Positions 7,575 to 14,719 of a stretch of 15,277 bases of DNA are shown here, in pieces; position 1 is the stretch's first letter, and every line of letters starts with the position of its first letter. The stretch is from a bacterium. Lineage in GTDB: Bacteria > Zixibacteria > MSB-5A5 > GN15 > FEB-12. Position numbers and translations under genes: made by a program. The notes beneath the pieces are model-generated. The model was not told where the DNA came from, did not search any database, and was given only the letters and a program-made list of their open reading frames with translations. The DNA lies in NCBI GenBank assembly GCA_030612965.1, contig JAUWMW010000024.1:1-15277 (forward strand), read 5' to 3'.

Positions 7575-7622
7575 CCCGGCCGGGACGGTAACCATCAATT
7601 GTCCAACAACTTACTGGGGGCC

Positions 7623-7638
7623 ACCGGAGGTTTCCGGT
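7623..7638 (+). repeat. Perfect 6-bp hairpin between pilB and pilT
   Basis: ACCGGA (7623-7628) and TCCGGT (7633-7638) flank a GGTT loop. A second, weaker stem, ATCGG 7643-7647 with CCGAT 7658-7662, follows. There is no T-run, so this is not a classical terminator. It may be an RNA stem that adjusts the relative amounts of pilB and pilT mRNA. The rest of the 144-bp gap has no convincing promoter or ORF. Confidence 0.4.
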
Positions 7639-7718
7639 CAAGATCGGTCTCGAAAAGCCGATACTAATAGAAGATACCTGTTGGTGCCAAGGATAACGTT
7701 TTAGGCCGGGAGAATCGA

Positions 7719-8795
7719 ATGGCGTCCTTACGTGAGTTGTTGGAAGAAATGGTAAAGATGGATGCGTCGGACTTGCACCTGACGGTCGGATCACCACCGG
7801 TGGTGCGTGTCGACGGCAAACTGCAGAGGCTAAAACATGATCTGCTTACCAGCGACCAAATCAAGAAACTGGCCTACGCGATGGTCAACGAGAAACAGAA
7901 GTTGAAGTTCGAACAGAACTCCGAGTTGGATTTCTCCTTCGGTATCGAATCGTTGAGCCGCTTCCGCTGTAATATGTTCATGCAGCGCGGCAATGCCGCC
8001 GTAGCCCTCAGGCAGATACCTTACGAGATTAAGACATTTGATGAATTGGCTCTGCCCAAAGTGATCGCCGACTTCGCCAAACTGCCGCGCGGTCTGGTCC
8101 TGGTGACCGGCCCCACCGGTTCGGGCAAATCGACCACGCTGGCGGCGATTATCGACAAGATCAACAAAGAGCGCCCAGTCCATATTATCACTGTGGAAGA
8201 CCCGATCGAGTATCTTCACCGGCACCAGCAGGCGCTGGTGAATCAGCGTGAGGTCTACTCCGACACCAGCTCCTTTGCTGTGGCCCTGAAATACGCACTC
8301 AGGGAGGACCCCGACGTCGTCCTGATCGGTGAGATGCGCGACCTGGAGACGATTGAGTCGGCGCTGTCGATCGCAGAAACCGGGCATCTGGCTTTCGGTA
8401 CGCTGCACACGAACTCGGCGGCGGAGTCCGTCAACCGTATCGTAGACTCATTTCCGACCAACCAGCAGGAACAGATTCGCATCTCGCTGTCGTTCTCGAT
8501 TCAGGCGATCATTTCACAATCCCTGATTCCGAAAATAGGTGGGGGCAGAACGGTGGCGCTGGAGATCCTTGTGGCCACCCCTGCCGTTCGGGCCTTGATC
8601 CGTGATGATAAAGTACATCAGATATATTCGATGATCCAGTCGGGTCAAAAATACGGCATGAAGACCATGAACCAGTCGCTGGCCGAGCTTTACGGGTCTC
8701 GGAAGATTTCAGTGCAGGACGCTATGGCCTTCAGTTCGAACGCCCAGGAGTTGAGCGAAATGCTGGCTCAGGAAAAGTCACCGGCGTTTTCCTGA
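7719..8795 (+). CDS. pilT: Type IV pilus retraction ATPase PilT
   Basis: 358 aa, typical PilT length. It is the hexameric ATPase that removes pilins and retracts the pilus, driving twitching motility and DNA uptake. The N-terminal PAS-like region (LLEEMVKMDASDLHLTVGSPP) is followed by an RFRCN strand and the RecA-like core: Walker A GPTGSGKS (131-138, Lys137), Walker B DPDVVLIGEMRD with Glu205, and the His box ETGHLAFGTLHTNSA. These residues sit within one position of those in Pseudomonas PilT. The four-cysteine zinc motif of PilB is absent, as expected. The late AIISQSLIPKIGGG segment is the PilT-type arginine/leucine-rich region near the C-terminus. GGAG at 7709-7712 lies 6 nt before ATG. 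pilC follows after 34 nt, so the two are very likely co-transcribed. Confidence 0.95.
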   Translation: MASLRELLEEMVKMDASDLHLTVGSPPVVRVDGKLQRLKHDLLTSDQIKKLAYAMVNEKQKLKFEQNSELDFSFGIESLSRFRCNMFMQRGNAAVALRQIPYEIKTFDELALPKVIADFAKLPRGLVLVTGPTGSGKSTTLAAIIDKINKERPVHIITVEDPIEYLHRHQQALVNQREVYSDTSSFAVALKYALREDPDVVLIGEMRDLETIESALSIAETGHLAFGTLHTNSAAESVNRIVDSFPTNQQEQIRISLSFSIQAIISQSLIPKIGGGRTVALEILVATPAVRALIRDDKVHQIYSMIQSGQKYGMKTMNQSLAELYGSRKISVQDAMAFSSNAQELSEMLAQEKSPAFS

Positions 8796-8829
8796 TGCAT
8801 TGAGGTAGATTTGAGAAAGGACGAAGCTG

Positions 8830-10026
8830 ATGCCGATATTTGTATACAAGGGTAAGACCCTGGCGGGAGCGGCCGTCCAGGGGGAATTGAAGGCCAAAAG
8901 TCGGGGCGACCTGGAACGTGTACTGCGGCAGAACCGCATTCTGGTCAAGTCGATCAGCAAGAAGGCACCGGATATCCAGATCAGGTTCGGTACCGGTGTC
9001 AAGAAGATCGACATTTCCCGGTTCACCCGGCAATTCGCCACCATGATCGGGGCTGGTTTGCCGATGGTGCAGTGTCTGGATATTCTGTCTGCTCAGACCG
9101 AAAGTAAGGAACTGGCTAAGATCATCTACCAGGTCAAAGAGGGCGTGCAGGGGGGTGCGACCCTGAGCGAAGCCCTGGCAAGACATCCGAAGGTTTTTGA
9201 CGCCCTCTACACCAACATGGTTGAAGCCGGCGAGTTGGGTGGAGCCCTCGACGCCATTTTGGTTCGTCTGGCTCTGTACCGGGAAAAGGCCGACAAGTTG
9301 GTTCGGAAGGTCAAGGGGGCCATGATCTACCCGTCGGTGGTCGCGTTCGTAGCCGCCGCCGTTACTATCGGGATGTTAGCCTTTATCGTACCGGTGTTTG
9401 CCAAAATGTTCGGCGGCCTCAACGCCGAACTGCCAACACCGACCCTGGTTATTCTTCTTATCTCTCATTTCCTCCAGGCCAATTTCCTCTATCTCTTCTT
9501 CGGTACCCTCGGCCTGGCAGGTTTGTTCTTGTGGTGGAAGAGAACACCCGGCGGTGCTTTGATGTTTGACAAGATTCTCTTGAAGACCCCGGTCTTTGGA
9601 AACCTGGTGCGGAAGTCTTCGGTGGCCCGTTTCACCCGGACCTTGAGCACGCTGTTAGCCTCCGGCGTATCGATTCTTGATGCGTTGGAGATCACCGCCA
9701 AGACGGCCGGTAATTTAGTCGTAGCTAATGCTATCAATCATTCAGTTGTGGCCATTGCCGAGGGCGACACGATCACGGGACCGCTCAAGGAAACAGGTGT
9801 TTTCCCGCCGATGGTGACACAGATGATTTCAGTTGGTGAGAAGACGGGTGGCCTGGATGACATGTTGTCCAAGATCGCCGATTTCTATGACGACGAAGTA
9901 GATGACGCCGTGTCGGCTTTGACGTCAATCATTGAGCCGATCATTATTGTGTTTATGGGAATCGTGATCGGCGGCATTCTGATAGCGATGTATCTGCCGA
10001 TGTTCGATATTATCGGTAAGATCTAA
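8830..10026 (+). CDS. pilC: Type IV pilus inner-membrane platform protein PilC
   Basis: 398 aa, normal size. PilC is the inner-membrane platform that the PilB and PilT rings turn against. It starts with the family's MPIFVYKGKTLAGAAVQGEL segment. Two T2SSF domains follow: residues about 60-185 (FTRQFATMIGAGLPMVQCLDIL and EAGELGGALD) and about 265-390 (FTRTLSTLLASGVSILDALEI and VGEKTGGLDDML). Three membrane helices are visible, at about residues 160-195 (beginning MIYPSVVAFVAAAVT), 210-238 and 360-390 (IIIVFMGIVIGGILIAMYLPMF). AAAGGA at 8816-8821 lies 8 nt before ATG. Its stop is followed within about 40 nt by a strong hairpin, so the pilBTC transcript may end here. Confidence 0.95.
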   Translation: MPIFVYKGKTLAGAAVQGELKAKSRGDLERVLRQNRILVKSISKKAPDIQIRFGTGVKKIDISRFTRQFATMIGAGLPMVQCLDILSAQTESKELAKIIYQVKEGVQGGATLSEALARHPKVFDALYTNMVEAGELGGALDAILVRLALYREKADKLVRKVKGAMIYPSVVAFVAAAVTIGMLAFIVPVFAKMFGGLNAELPTPTLVILLISHFLQANFLYLFFGTLGLAGLFLWWKRTPGGALMFDKILLKTPVFGNLVRKSSVARFTRTLSTLLASGVSILDALEITAKTAGNLVVANAINHSVVAIAEGDTITGPLKETGVFPPMVTQMISVGEKTGGLDDMLSKIADFYDDEVDDAVSALTSIIEPIIIVFMGIVIGGILIAMYLPMFDIIGKI

Positions 10027-10067
10027 CGGCACAAAGCCGCAGCGATACGAGAACATAACTTGTACAG

Positions 10068-10100
10068 AACGGCGTCGTCCCGGCGACGCCGTTTGTTGTT
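10068..10100 (+). terminator. Putative intrinsic terminator or attenuator after pilC
   Basis: A perfect 10-bp stem, AACGGCGTCG (10068-10077) with CGACGCCGTT (10084-10093), has a 6-nt loop and runs into TTTGTTGTT. The U-tract is interrupted by G, so termination may be partial. The stem lies 41 nt after the pilC stop and ends 8 nt before the ATG of the kinase at 10102. Partial read-through would lower kinase expression relative to the motor genes. Confidence 0.55.
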
Positions 10101-10101
10101 A

Positions 10102-11829
10102 ATGCAAACCCGAGAAAAACAGGCACAACTCAAGCGGCTCGGATGGTTCCTGCCGTTGCGACTGGTCACGTTTGTGATCTTGTTTGCGGTGGTCGTGTTC
10201 TGGATTGACTACCCTGGTTTCTTGCACCTGCCGTTCATTCTCTACTCGGTCTTCACGCTCGGTTTCGCGCTCCTATTGGCTTTAGATCGCAGATATAAGC
10301 TCCGGATGATGTCGGCGTCCGTTATTGCGCTGCAATTCATATTGGAAATCGTTATTGAATCAGGGATAATCTTCACCACCGGTAGCATCAACTCACCTTT
10401 CTCGGCTCTGTTTCTGTTGACAATCGTCTCAGCGGCATTGGCCTATCGCCTGGTTGGTACGTTGGTCGTAGCATCGCTGGTTTCGCTGGCCTACACTTTC
10501 ATTATCTGGTTACATTCAAGTGAGCCGGGGCAGCCGGTGTTCTTCCCCGACGCTCTTAAGAACATCGTTTCGGCCCAGGATACGGTCTTCTATTCGATCT
10601 TCTTGCACCTCCTCATCTTCTATCTGATTGCTTTCATCTCCGGTTACCTGGCCGAGCGGTTGGAGGCGCGTGATCGCCAGTTGGCCGACACCTCCCGCGC
10701 TCTCAAGCAGGCCCAACTGGAAACCGACGATATTCTGAGGCATCTCAACAGCGGCCTGCTGACTGTCGACGCCGGTGGGCGCATAATTTTTTTCAACCCG
10801 GCCGCCGAGCGAATACTGGGCTACCGTGAGGAAGAGGTTAAGGGTATGCGTTGCGACGAAGTCTTTGCCGAGCGCATGCCCGATCTGGCCTCCGACTTGC
10901 TCGACGGGCTCCGATGCGTGGCCTGTCACCCGCGCCGAGAGATCAACGTCCGGACGGTCGAACAGCAACTGATCCCGCTGGGTCTCTCGACGTCGATACT
11001 CACCGACGAGGGTGGTGGGTTGCGCGGTGTTATCGCAATCTTCTCCGACCTCACCGACGCCAAGAGAATGGAATCGAAGGTTCGTGCTGCTGATCGTCTG
11101 GCCGCCGTCGGCGAGCTGTCGGCTTCCATAGCCCATGAGATTCGCAACCCGTTGGCCGCTATTTCCGGCTCGGTGGAGGTGCTCAACAACGAGCTCCGTC
11201 TGCAAGGCGAGAACGCCCGACTCATGCAACTCATTGTGAAGGAATCACACCGCCTGTCGCGGATCCTCAGTGAGTTCCTCCAGTATGCTCGTATCGACCG
11301 ACCCGCCTACAACAAAGTCGAGCTTTGCCATCTGATCAACGAAGTATTACAGATATTGCATCATCATTCATCATTTCGCCGCGACATCCGTCTCGATTTC
11401 GAGTCCGACGGTTCGATTGCCTATGTTGTCGGTGATGAAGACCTGATCAAACAGCTTCTCTTGAACCTGGCCGTGAACGCTCTGGAGGCACTGGAAGAAA
11501 AAGGAGATGAGTTGACCTTCCGACTGGTGGTCGATCCGGTAGGCCGCATTGTCGAACTTTATATACAGGACAACGGACCCGGCATCCCCGGAGAGCACCG
11601 GAAGCAAGTGTATCAGCCGTTTTTCTCTACCAAGAAACAGGGGACGGGGCTGGGGCTGGCTATCGTTCATCGCATCTGCAGCGCCATGAAGGTGGACGTC
11701 AGTTTCGACTCCCAACTCGACCACGGGACTACCTTCCGCCTGGAGTTTTCGACCTATACCGACGACCGGAGCGACAGCCGCGATACATCTGCTGCAAGCC
11801 AGGCTGTCGTCAGATCCCCTTCGGCGTGA
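10102..11829 (+). CDS. PilS-like membrane PAS histidine kinase
   Basis: 575 aa from ATG 10102. An in-frame TTG at 10060 would extend it through the terminator-like hairpin as an Arg-rich peptide and is rejected; neither start has a clear ribosome site. Six membrane helices lie at about residues 19-35, 41-61, 70-92, 100-115, 117-138 and 161-183, with almost no periplasmic sensor, as in PilS. A helical linker leads to a PAS domain (about 208-320; LNSGLLTVDAGGRIIFFNPAAERILG). Then come HisKA with AHEIRNP (phosphorylated His345) and HATPase_c with N459, DNGPGIP (490-496) and GTGLGLAIV. In Pseudomonas, PilS with PilR tunes pilin transcription. No PilR-like NtrC regulator follows here, so the partner is elsewhere. 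A CVACH sequence (272-276) in the PAS region is unusual. The kinase family is certain; the pilus role rests on topology and position after pilC. Confidence 0.88.
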   Translation: MQTREKQAQLKRLGWFLPLRLVTFVILFAVVVFWIDYPGFLHLPFILYSVFTLGFALLLALDRRYKLRMMSASVIALQFILEIVIESGIIFTTGSINSPFSALFLLTIVSAALAYRLVGTLVVASLVSLAYTFIIWLHSSEPGQPVFFPDALKNIVSAQDTVFYSIFLHLLIFYLIAFISGYLAERLEARDRQLADTSRALKQAQLETDDILRHLNSGLLTVDAGGRIIFFNPAAERILGYREEEVKGMRCDEVFAERMPDLASDLLDGLRCVACHPRREINVRTVEQQLIPLGLSTSILTDEGGGLRGVIAIFSDLTDAKRMESKVRAADRLAAVGELSASIAHEIRNPLAAISGSVEVLNNELRLQGENARLMQLIVKESHRLSRILSEFLQYARIDRPAYNKVELCHLINEVLQILHHHSSFRRDIRLDFESDGSIAYVVGDEDLIKQLLLNLAVNALEALEEKGDELTFRLVVDPVGRIVELYIQDNGPGIPGEHRKQVYQPFFSTKKQGTGLGLAIVHRICSAMKVDVSFDSQLDHGTTFRLEFSTYTDDRSDSRDTSAASQAVVRSPSA

Positions 11830-11868
11830 AATATCCGGGCATTAGGCCTTGTTTTTTCTCCCCAATTG

Positions 11869-11874
11869 TATAAT
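11869..11874 (+). promoter_or_regulatory. Perfect -10 box in the gap before the foldase gene
   Basis: TATAAT at 11869-11874 is a consensus -10, but no good -35 lies at 16-18 bp; the nearest, TTGTTT at 11849-11854, is only 14 bp away. Just upstream, a weak stem (GGGC 11837-11840, GCCT 11846-11849) precedes a T6 run, a possible weak terminator for the kinase gene. The start of a new transcription unit here is plausible. Confidence 0.35.
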
Positions 11875-11898
11875 CTTAACGGCTTCAAATCTCTGAAT

Positions 11899-11902
11899 GG
11901 AG
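11899..11902 (+). promoter_or_regulatory. Ribosome binding site fixing the foldase start
   Basis: GGAG lies 5 nt before GTG 11908. That start gives a lipoprotein signal peptide directly at the N-terminus, whereas the upstream in-frame TTG at 11866 would bury it behind 14 extra residues and overlap the TATAAT box. Confidence 0.6.
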
Positions 11903-11907
11903 TACAC

Positions 11908-13668
11908 GTGTTTACGACGAAATGTACAAGTTTTTTGATTCTGATCGGCCTGCTGGCCATATCCTGTGGACCACCACCGATTGTGTACGAAAAGGACCTC
12001 GACAAACACGACTACGTCGTAGCGCGGGTCGATACCCTGTTTGAGGTCACGCTTCCACAACTGTACGATTCAATCAAGAACAGCGATCTTCTGCCGCTGG
12101 GTGGAGTGTTAACAGCGCCCGACGCCAGACAGATTCTGGATTCTATGTTGTGTGATACGCTGACTGGGCTGGCTGCTACTACCATCAAACTGGACGAACA
12201 CTACAACGAACACCGCATGTATCGTCTGAGATACCACAACGCCTTGATTCGGGCTTTCCTGGACCAGGAAGTATACCAGAAGGTGTCGTTTGACTCTGCA
12301 GAGGTGTTTGAGTTTTACCACAGCCGTCCGGACCTTTTCTCGATCAAGGAACAGGTGATGCTGTGTCATATCCTGATCTCCCCGGTCGGTCTCAAATTCG
12401 GCAAGGATTCACTCCATTTCAGGTCATTGCCCCCGGATCAGTTTGATACAGAACTGGAGGAATACGCACATCAGATCAGGCGGCTGATAGATATCGGCAC
12501 GTCGTTTGATGAGGTGGCGCGAGAGTATTCGCACGATAAGCTTGCCGGTCAGAATAGCGGCTACGTCGGCTGGACCAAGCGCGGCGAATATCGTCACCCG
12601 TTTGACTCAGTTGCTTTCTCATTGCCGGAAGGCGAAGTATCACAGCCGTATCAGGACAACGATGGCTGGCATATCATCCTGGTGTCGCGACACATGCCGG
12701 AGGGAATTCCGCCTTATGACAGTACCGCTTACCTGGTGGCGACGCAGGATTTGAGAAATACTAAAACCAATGCCATCGGCGGCCAACTGGGGGACTCCTT
12801 GACTCGTTTACCGGTAGATTATGTGTACAATGAAGCCATTCTGGATACCAATGTCTACCTGGTCGAACGCCCGGTTTGGGCGGCGATCGTAAACGGTACC
12901 GACACCATCGATTTCAACCAGCTACGTACCCACGAAGAAACCTGGCGGAGCAACAACCGGGTAGACAACACTACGGTCGAAATGAAAAAGGAAATGATTG
13001 CGGTGTTGGCGGAGAAGATCATTGTGATCCAGACGGCCCGCGACCTCCGATGCGACACTCTTTCCGAGGCGGTTGAGGCCGAGGCGTACTTTCGACATGT
13101 TTACTCGAAATCGGTGTACGAAGCCGACCGATACGACCATACCTGGCGACCGGACGACAGTCTGGTCCGGCAATACTACGATGAACATATCGACCGGTTC
13201 ACTATCGAGAAACCGATGGAGATACAGCATATTATTGCCGAAGATTCTTCGTTCGCCGAGTTTCTGCGTGATCAGGCGATGGCCGGTGCAGATTTCCTGG
13301 AGTTGGCCCGTGAATACTATCCGGGCGAGCCGGATATCCGCGCGGAGTTGGCCAACCTGGGACGCGTCGGACCCGACGAAGTTCCGGACGAATTGTATGA
13401 TGCAGCGCTCATGACACCAGTGGGGGATGTTTCGTCGCCGGTCAAGACCGAGTTTGGCTACCATATCGTGAAAGTGGTTAGCCGCCAGGACGCTATCGGT
13501 TTTGCGCGAGCCTCCATGGAGATAGTGCCGATTCTCCGTCGACAACATGCTCAAGTGGTGTTCGGGCAGTATCGTGATCGTCTGTATGATTGCTTCCGAG
13601 TGGAGTTCCCCGGCAAACTACGCCCCCTTCATTTCAAGCCACTGGAATACCGATCGTCAAAACCATGA
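11908..13668 (+). CDS. Lipoprotein foldase with two parvulin (PpiC/SurA-type) domains
   Basis: 586 aa from GTG 11908. The N-terminus MFTTKCTSFLILIGLLAISC looks like a lipoprotein signal peptide with Cys20 as the lipidated residue (LAIS-C, a relaxed lipobox). Residues 25-145 are a helical SurA/PrsA-like N-terminal part. Parvulin domain 1 spans about 150-260: it opens with LCHILI (His154), contains FDEVAREYSHDKLAGQNSGYVGW, and closes with GWHIILV (His255). Residues 290-435 are a second helical region. A shorter, more diverged parvulin domain 2 spans about 438-525 (IQHIIAE with His441, closing GYHIVKV with His519). Such proteins catalyse proline isomerisation and chaperone outer-membrane or secreted proteins in the periplasm. 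Which domain is active cannot be read here. It overlaps the next gene by ATGA. It might serve pilus secretin or pilin folding, but that is only a positional guess. Confidence 0.88.
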   Translation: MFTTKCTSFLILIGLLAISCGPPPIVYEKDLDKHDYVVARVDTLFEVTLPQLYDSIKNSDLLPLGGVLTAPDARQILDSMLCDTLTGLAATTIKLDEHYNEHRMYRLRYHNALIRAFLDQEVYQKVSFDSAEVFEFYHSRPDLFSIKEQVMLCHILISPVGLKFGKDSLHFRSLPPDQFDTELEEYAHQIRRLIDIGTSFDEVAREYSHDKLAGQNSGYVGWTKRGEYRHPFDSVAFSLPEGEVSQPYQDNDGWHIILVSRHMPEGIPPYDSTAYLVATQDLRNTKTNAIGGQLGDSLTRLPVDYVYNEAILDTNVYLVERPVWAAIVNGTDTIDFNQLRTHEETWRSNNRVDNTTVEMKKEMIAVLAEKIIVIQTARDLRCDTLSEAVEAEAYFRHVYSKSVYEADRYDHTWRPDDSLVRQYYDEHIDRFTIEKPMEIQHIIAEDSSFAEFLRDQAMAGADFLELAREYYPGEPDIRAELANLGRVGPDEVPDELYDAALMTPVGDVSSPVKTEFGYHIVKVVSRQDAIGFARASMEIVPILRRQHAQVVFGQYRDRLYDCFRVEFPGKLRPLHFKPLEYRSSKP

Positions 13669-14294
13669 CCGACGACATACCGGTCCAGCGACAAATCAGC
13701 TTCACACAGGAACTGTGGCGCAAGAGTACTCACATGTTTGCGCTGGTCATTCCAGGCGGGTATTATTTCCTGCAACTCACTAAGATTGGTATGCTCTCGA
13801 TAATGATCCCGATCACGTTGGTTGTGGTTCTTGCCGACGTGTCGCGTTTGAGGGGATGGGCTTTGTGGCGACGAGGTTTCGGGAGGCTCTTCGGAGGGAT
13901 GATTCGTCCTCATGAAAAGCAGGGCGATTTTACCGGTGCTTTTTACATCCTGACCACAACATGTCTAACCGTGGCCCTGTTCGACAAACCGATTGCCATC
14001 GCGGCCCTGGCCTTTATCGTCGTCGGGGACACGCTGGCTGCTCTTGTTGGGCGCAAGTTCGGCCGTCATCGATTTTTCGACGGCAAGTCGTGGGAAGGCT
14101 CGGCCGCCTGTCTGGCCGGGACCCTGGCCGTGGCCGTTTGTACGCCGGGACTTACCTGGCCGGTGGCGGTGATCGGCGCCGTGGTGGCGGCGGTGGTCGA
14201 GGCGCTGCCGTTTGGTATCGACGATAACGTAACCGTGCCCATACTTTCGGGTCTGGCCATGACATTAGTCGGGCCTCTCATCCTCTATTTCTGA
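13665..14294 (+). CDS. SEC59/phytol-kinase-like CTP-dependent lipid kinase
   Basis: 209 aa, starting at the ATG that overlaps the foldase stop (ATGA), which suggests translational coupling. It is an integral membrane protein with hydrophobic helices through most of its length. Family signatures are present: an early ELWRKSTHM segment, GDTLAALVGRKFG at 121-133, GKSWEGS at 140-146, and VEALPFGIDDN at 178-188 near the C-terminus. This is the dolichol kinase/phytol kinase/phosphatidate cytidylyltransferase-like superfamily, which uses CTP to phosphorylate isoprenoid or other lipid alcohols. The natural substrate in bacteria of this kind is not known to me. Candidates are undecaprenol, phytol-like alcohols or diacylglycerol. 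The gene is sometimes labelled phosphatidate cytidylyltransferase, but the length is well under that of CdsA. No standalone promoter was seen. Confidence 0.85.
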   Translation: MTDDIPVQRQISFTQELWRKSTHMFALVIPGGYYFLQLTKIGMLSIMIPITLVVVLADVSRLRGWALWRRGFGRLFGGMIRPHEKQGDFTGAFYILTTTCLTVALFDKPIAIAALAFIVVGDTLAALVGRKFGRHRFFDGKSWEGSAACLAGTLAVAVCTPGLTWPVAVIGAVVAAVVEALPFGIDDNVTVPILSGLAMTLVGPLILYF

Positions 14295-14312
14295 CTCAAG
14301 TCAAACTTTTTG

Positions 14313-14341
14313 TTGCCGCTGAGCGATCTGCCGCGTATAAT
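14313..14341 (+). promoter_or_regulatory. Sigma70-like promoter of the cold shock gene
   Basis: TTGCCG (14313-14318, 4 of 6), exactly 17 bp, then a perfect TATAAT (14336-14341). Transcription would begin near 14348, giving a leader of about 40 nt before ATG 14389. It is the best-formed promoter in the window. The leader is much shorter than that of E. coli cspA, so cold-stabilised leader control is unlikely. Confidence 0.6.
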
Positions 14342-14377
14342 GAATAGAGATGGGTAGAAATCGTTGACTCCATTTGT

Positions 14378-14382
14378 GGAGG
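14378..14382 (+). promoter_or_regulatory. Ribosome binding site fixing the cold shock protein start
   Basis: GGAGG lies 6 nt before ATG 14389. The in-frame TTG 14374 and ATG 14383 overlap or abut it and are therefore unlikely starts. Confidence 0.65.
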
Positions 14383-14388
14383 ATGTTG

Positions 14389-14595
14389 ATGTCCAAGGGA
14401 AAGGTTAAGTACTTCAACGACTTAAAAGGGTGGGGTTTCATTTCCTCAGACGACTCAAACGATAATGTCTATGTGCACTACACGGCCATCAAAATGGACG
14501 GCTACAAGACGCTCAAGGCCGGTCAGTCTGTCATTTTCGAGGTGACTGACTCCGACAAAGGTCGTCAGGCTTTGAATGTCATGCCGGCACAGTAG
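14389..14595 (+). CDS. Cold shock protein (CspA family)
   Basis: 68 aa, the normal length for a single cold shock domain. This five-strand OB-fold protein binds single-stranded RNA or DNA and melts RNA structure. RNP1 is KGWGFI at 13-18, with Trp where many members have Phe, still aromatic. RNP2 is VYVHYTAI at 27-34. The N-terminus GKVKYFND and C-terminal GRQALNVMPA are typical. It is a single-gene unit with its own promoter upstream and a strong terminator downstream, so it is independent of the lipid kinase gene before it. Whether it is cold-induced or constitutive cannot be told. Confidence 0.95.
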   Translation: MSKGKVKYFNDLKGWGFISSDDSNDNVYVHYTAIKMDGYKTLKAGQSVIFEVTDSDKGRQALNVMPAQ

Positions 14596-14619
14596 ACTTC
14601 CTCTGGTTCCCGAATCACC

Positions 14620-14649
14620 AGGCCGCCTTAACGGGCGGCCTTTTTTCTT
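14620..14649 (+). terminator. Strong intrinsic terminator after the cold shock gene
   Basis: AGGCCGCC (14620-14627) pairs perfectly with GGCGGCCT (14634-14641) around a TTAACG loop, followed by a T6 run (14641-14646) and CTT. This is a textbook rho-independent terminator 24 nt after the stop codon. An overlapping weaker stem (CTGGT 14603-14607 with ACCAG 14617-14621) shares two bases with it and probably has no role. Confidence 0.88.
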
Positions 14650-14683
14650 GTGCCTATCGACTGCGCCTGCGTATCGCCACGGC

Positions 14684-14712
14684 TTGTATATAAAGTTCCT
14701 TTTGCCTATATT
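14684..14712 (+). promoter_or_regulatory. Possible promoter of the threonine aldolase gene
   Basis: TTGTAT (14684-14689, 3 of 6), 17 bp, then TATATT (14707-14712, 5 of 6). Transcription would begin near 14719-14720, at or next to the ATG at 14720. With no ribosome site in front of that ATG, a leaderless message is possible. An overlapping TATAAA (14689-14694) is an alternative -10. Confidence 0.4.
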
Positions 14713-14719
14713 CAATCAC

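Noticed and set aside
7643..7712. Possible c-di-GMP (GEMM) riboswitch before pilT
   Set aside because: The gap has stems but lacks the conserved GEMM core, such as the ACGCAAAGCC segment and the tetraloop-receptor arrangement.
10915..10929. The CxxCH as a true c-type haem site
   Set aside because: It is in a domain predicted to be cytoplasmic, after six membrane helices; c-type haem is attached outside. Kept only as a possible metal or thiol site.
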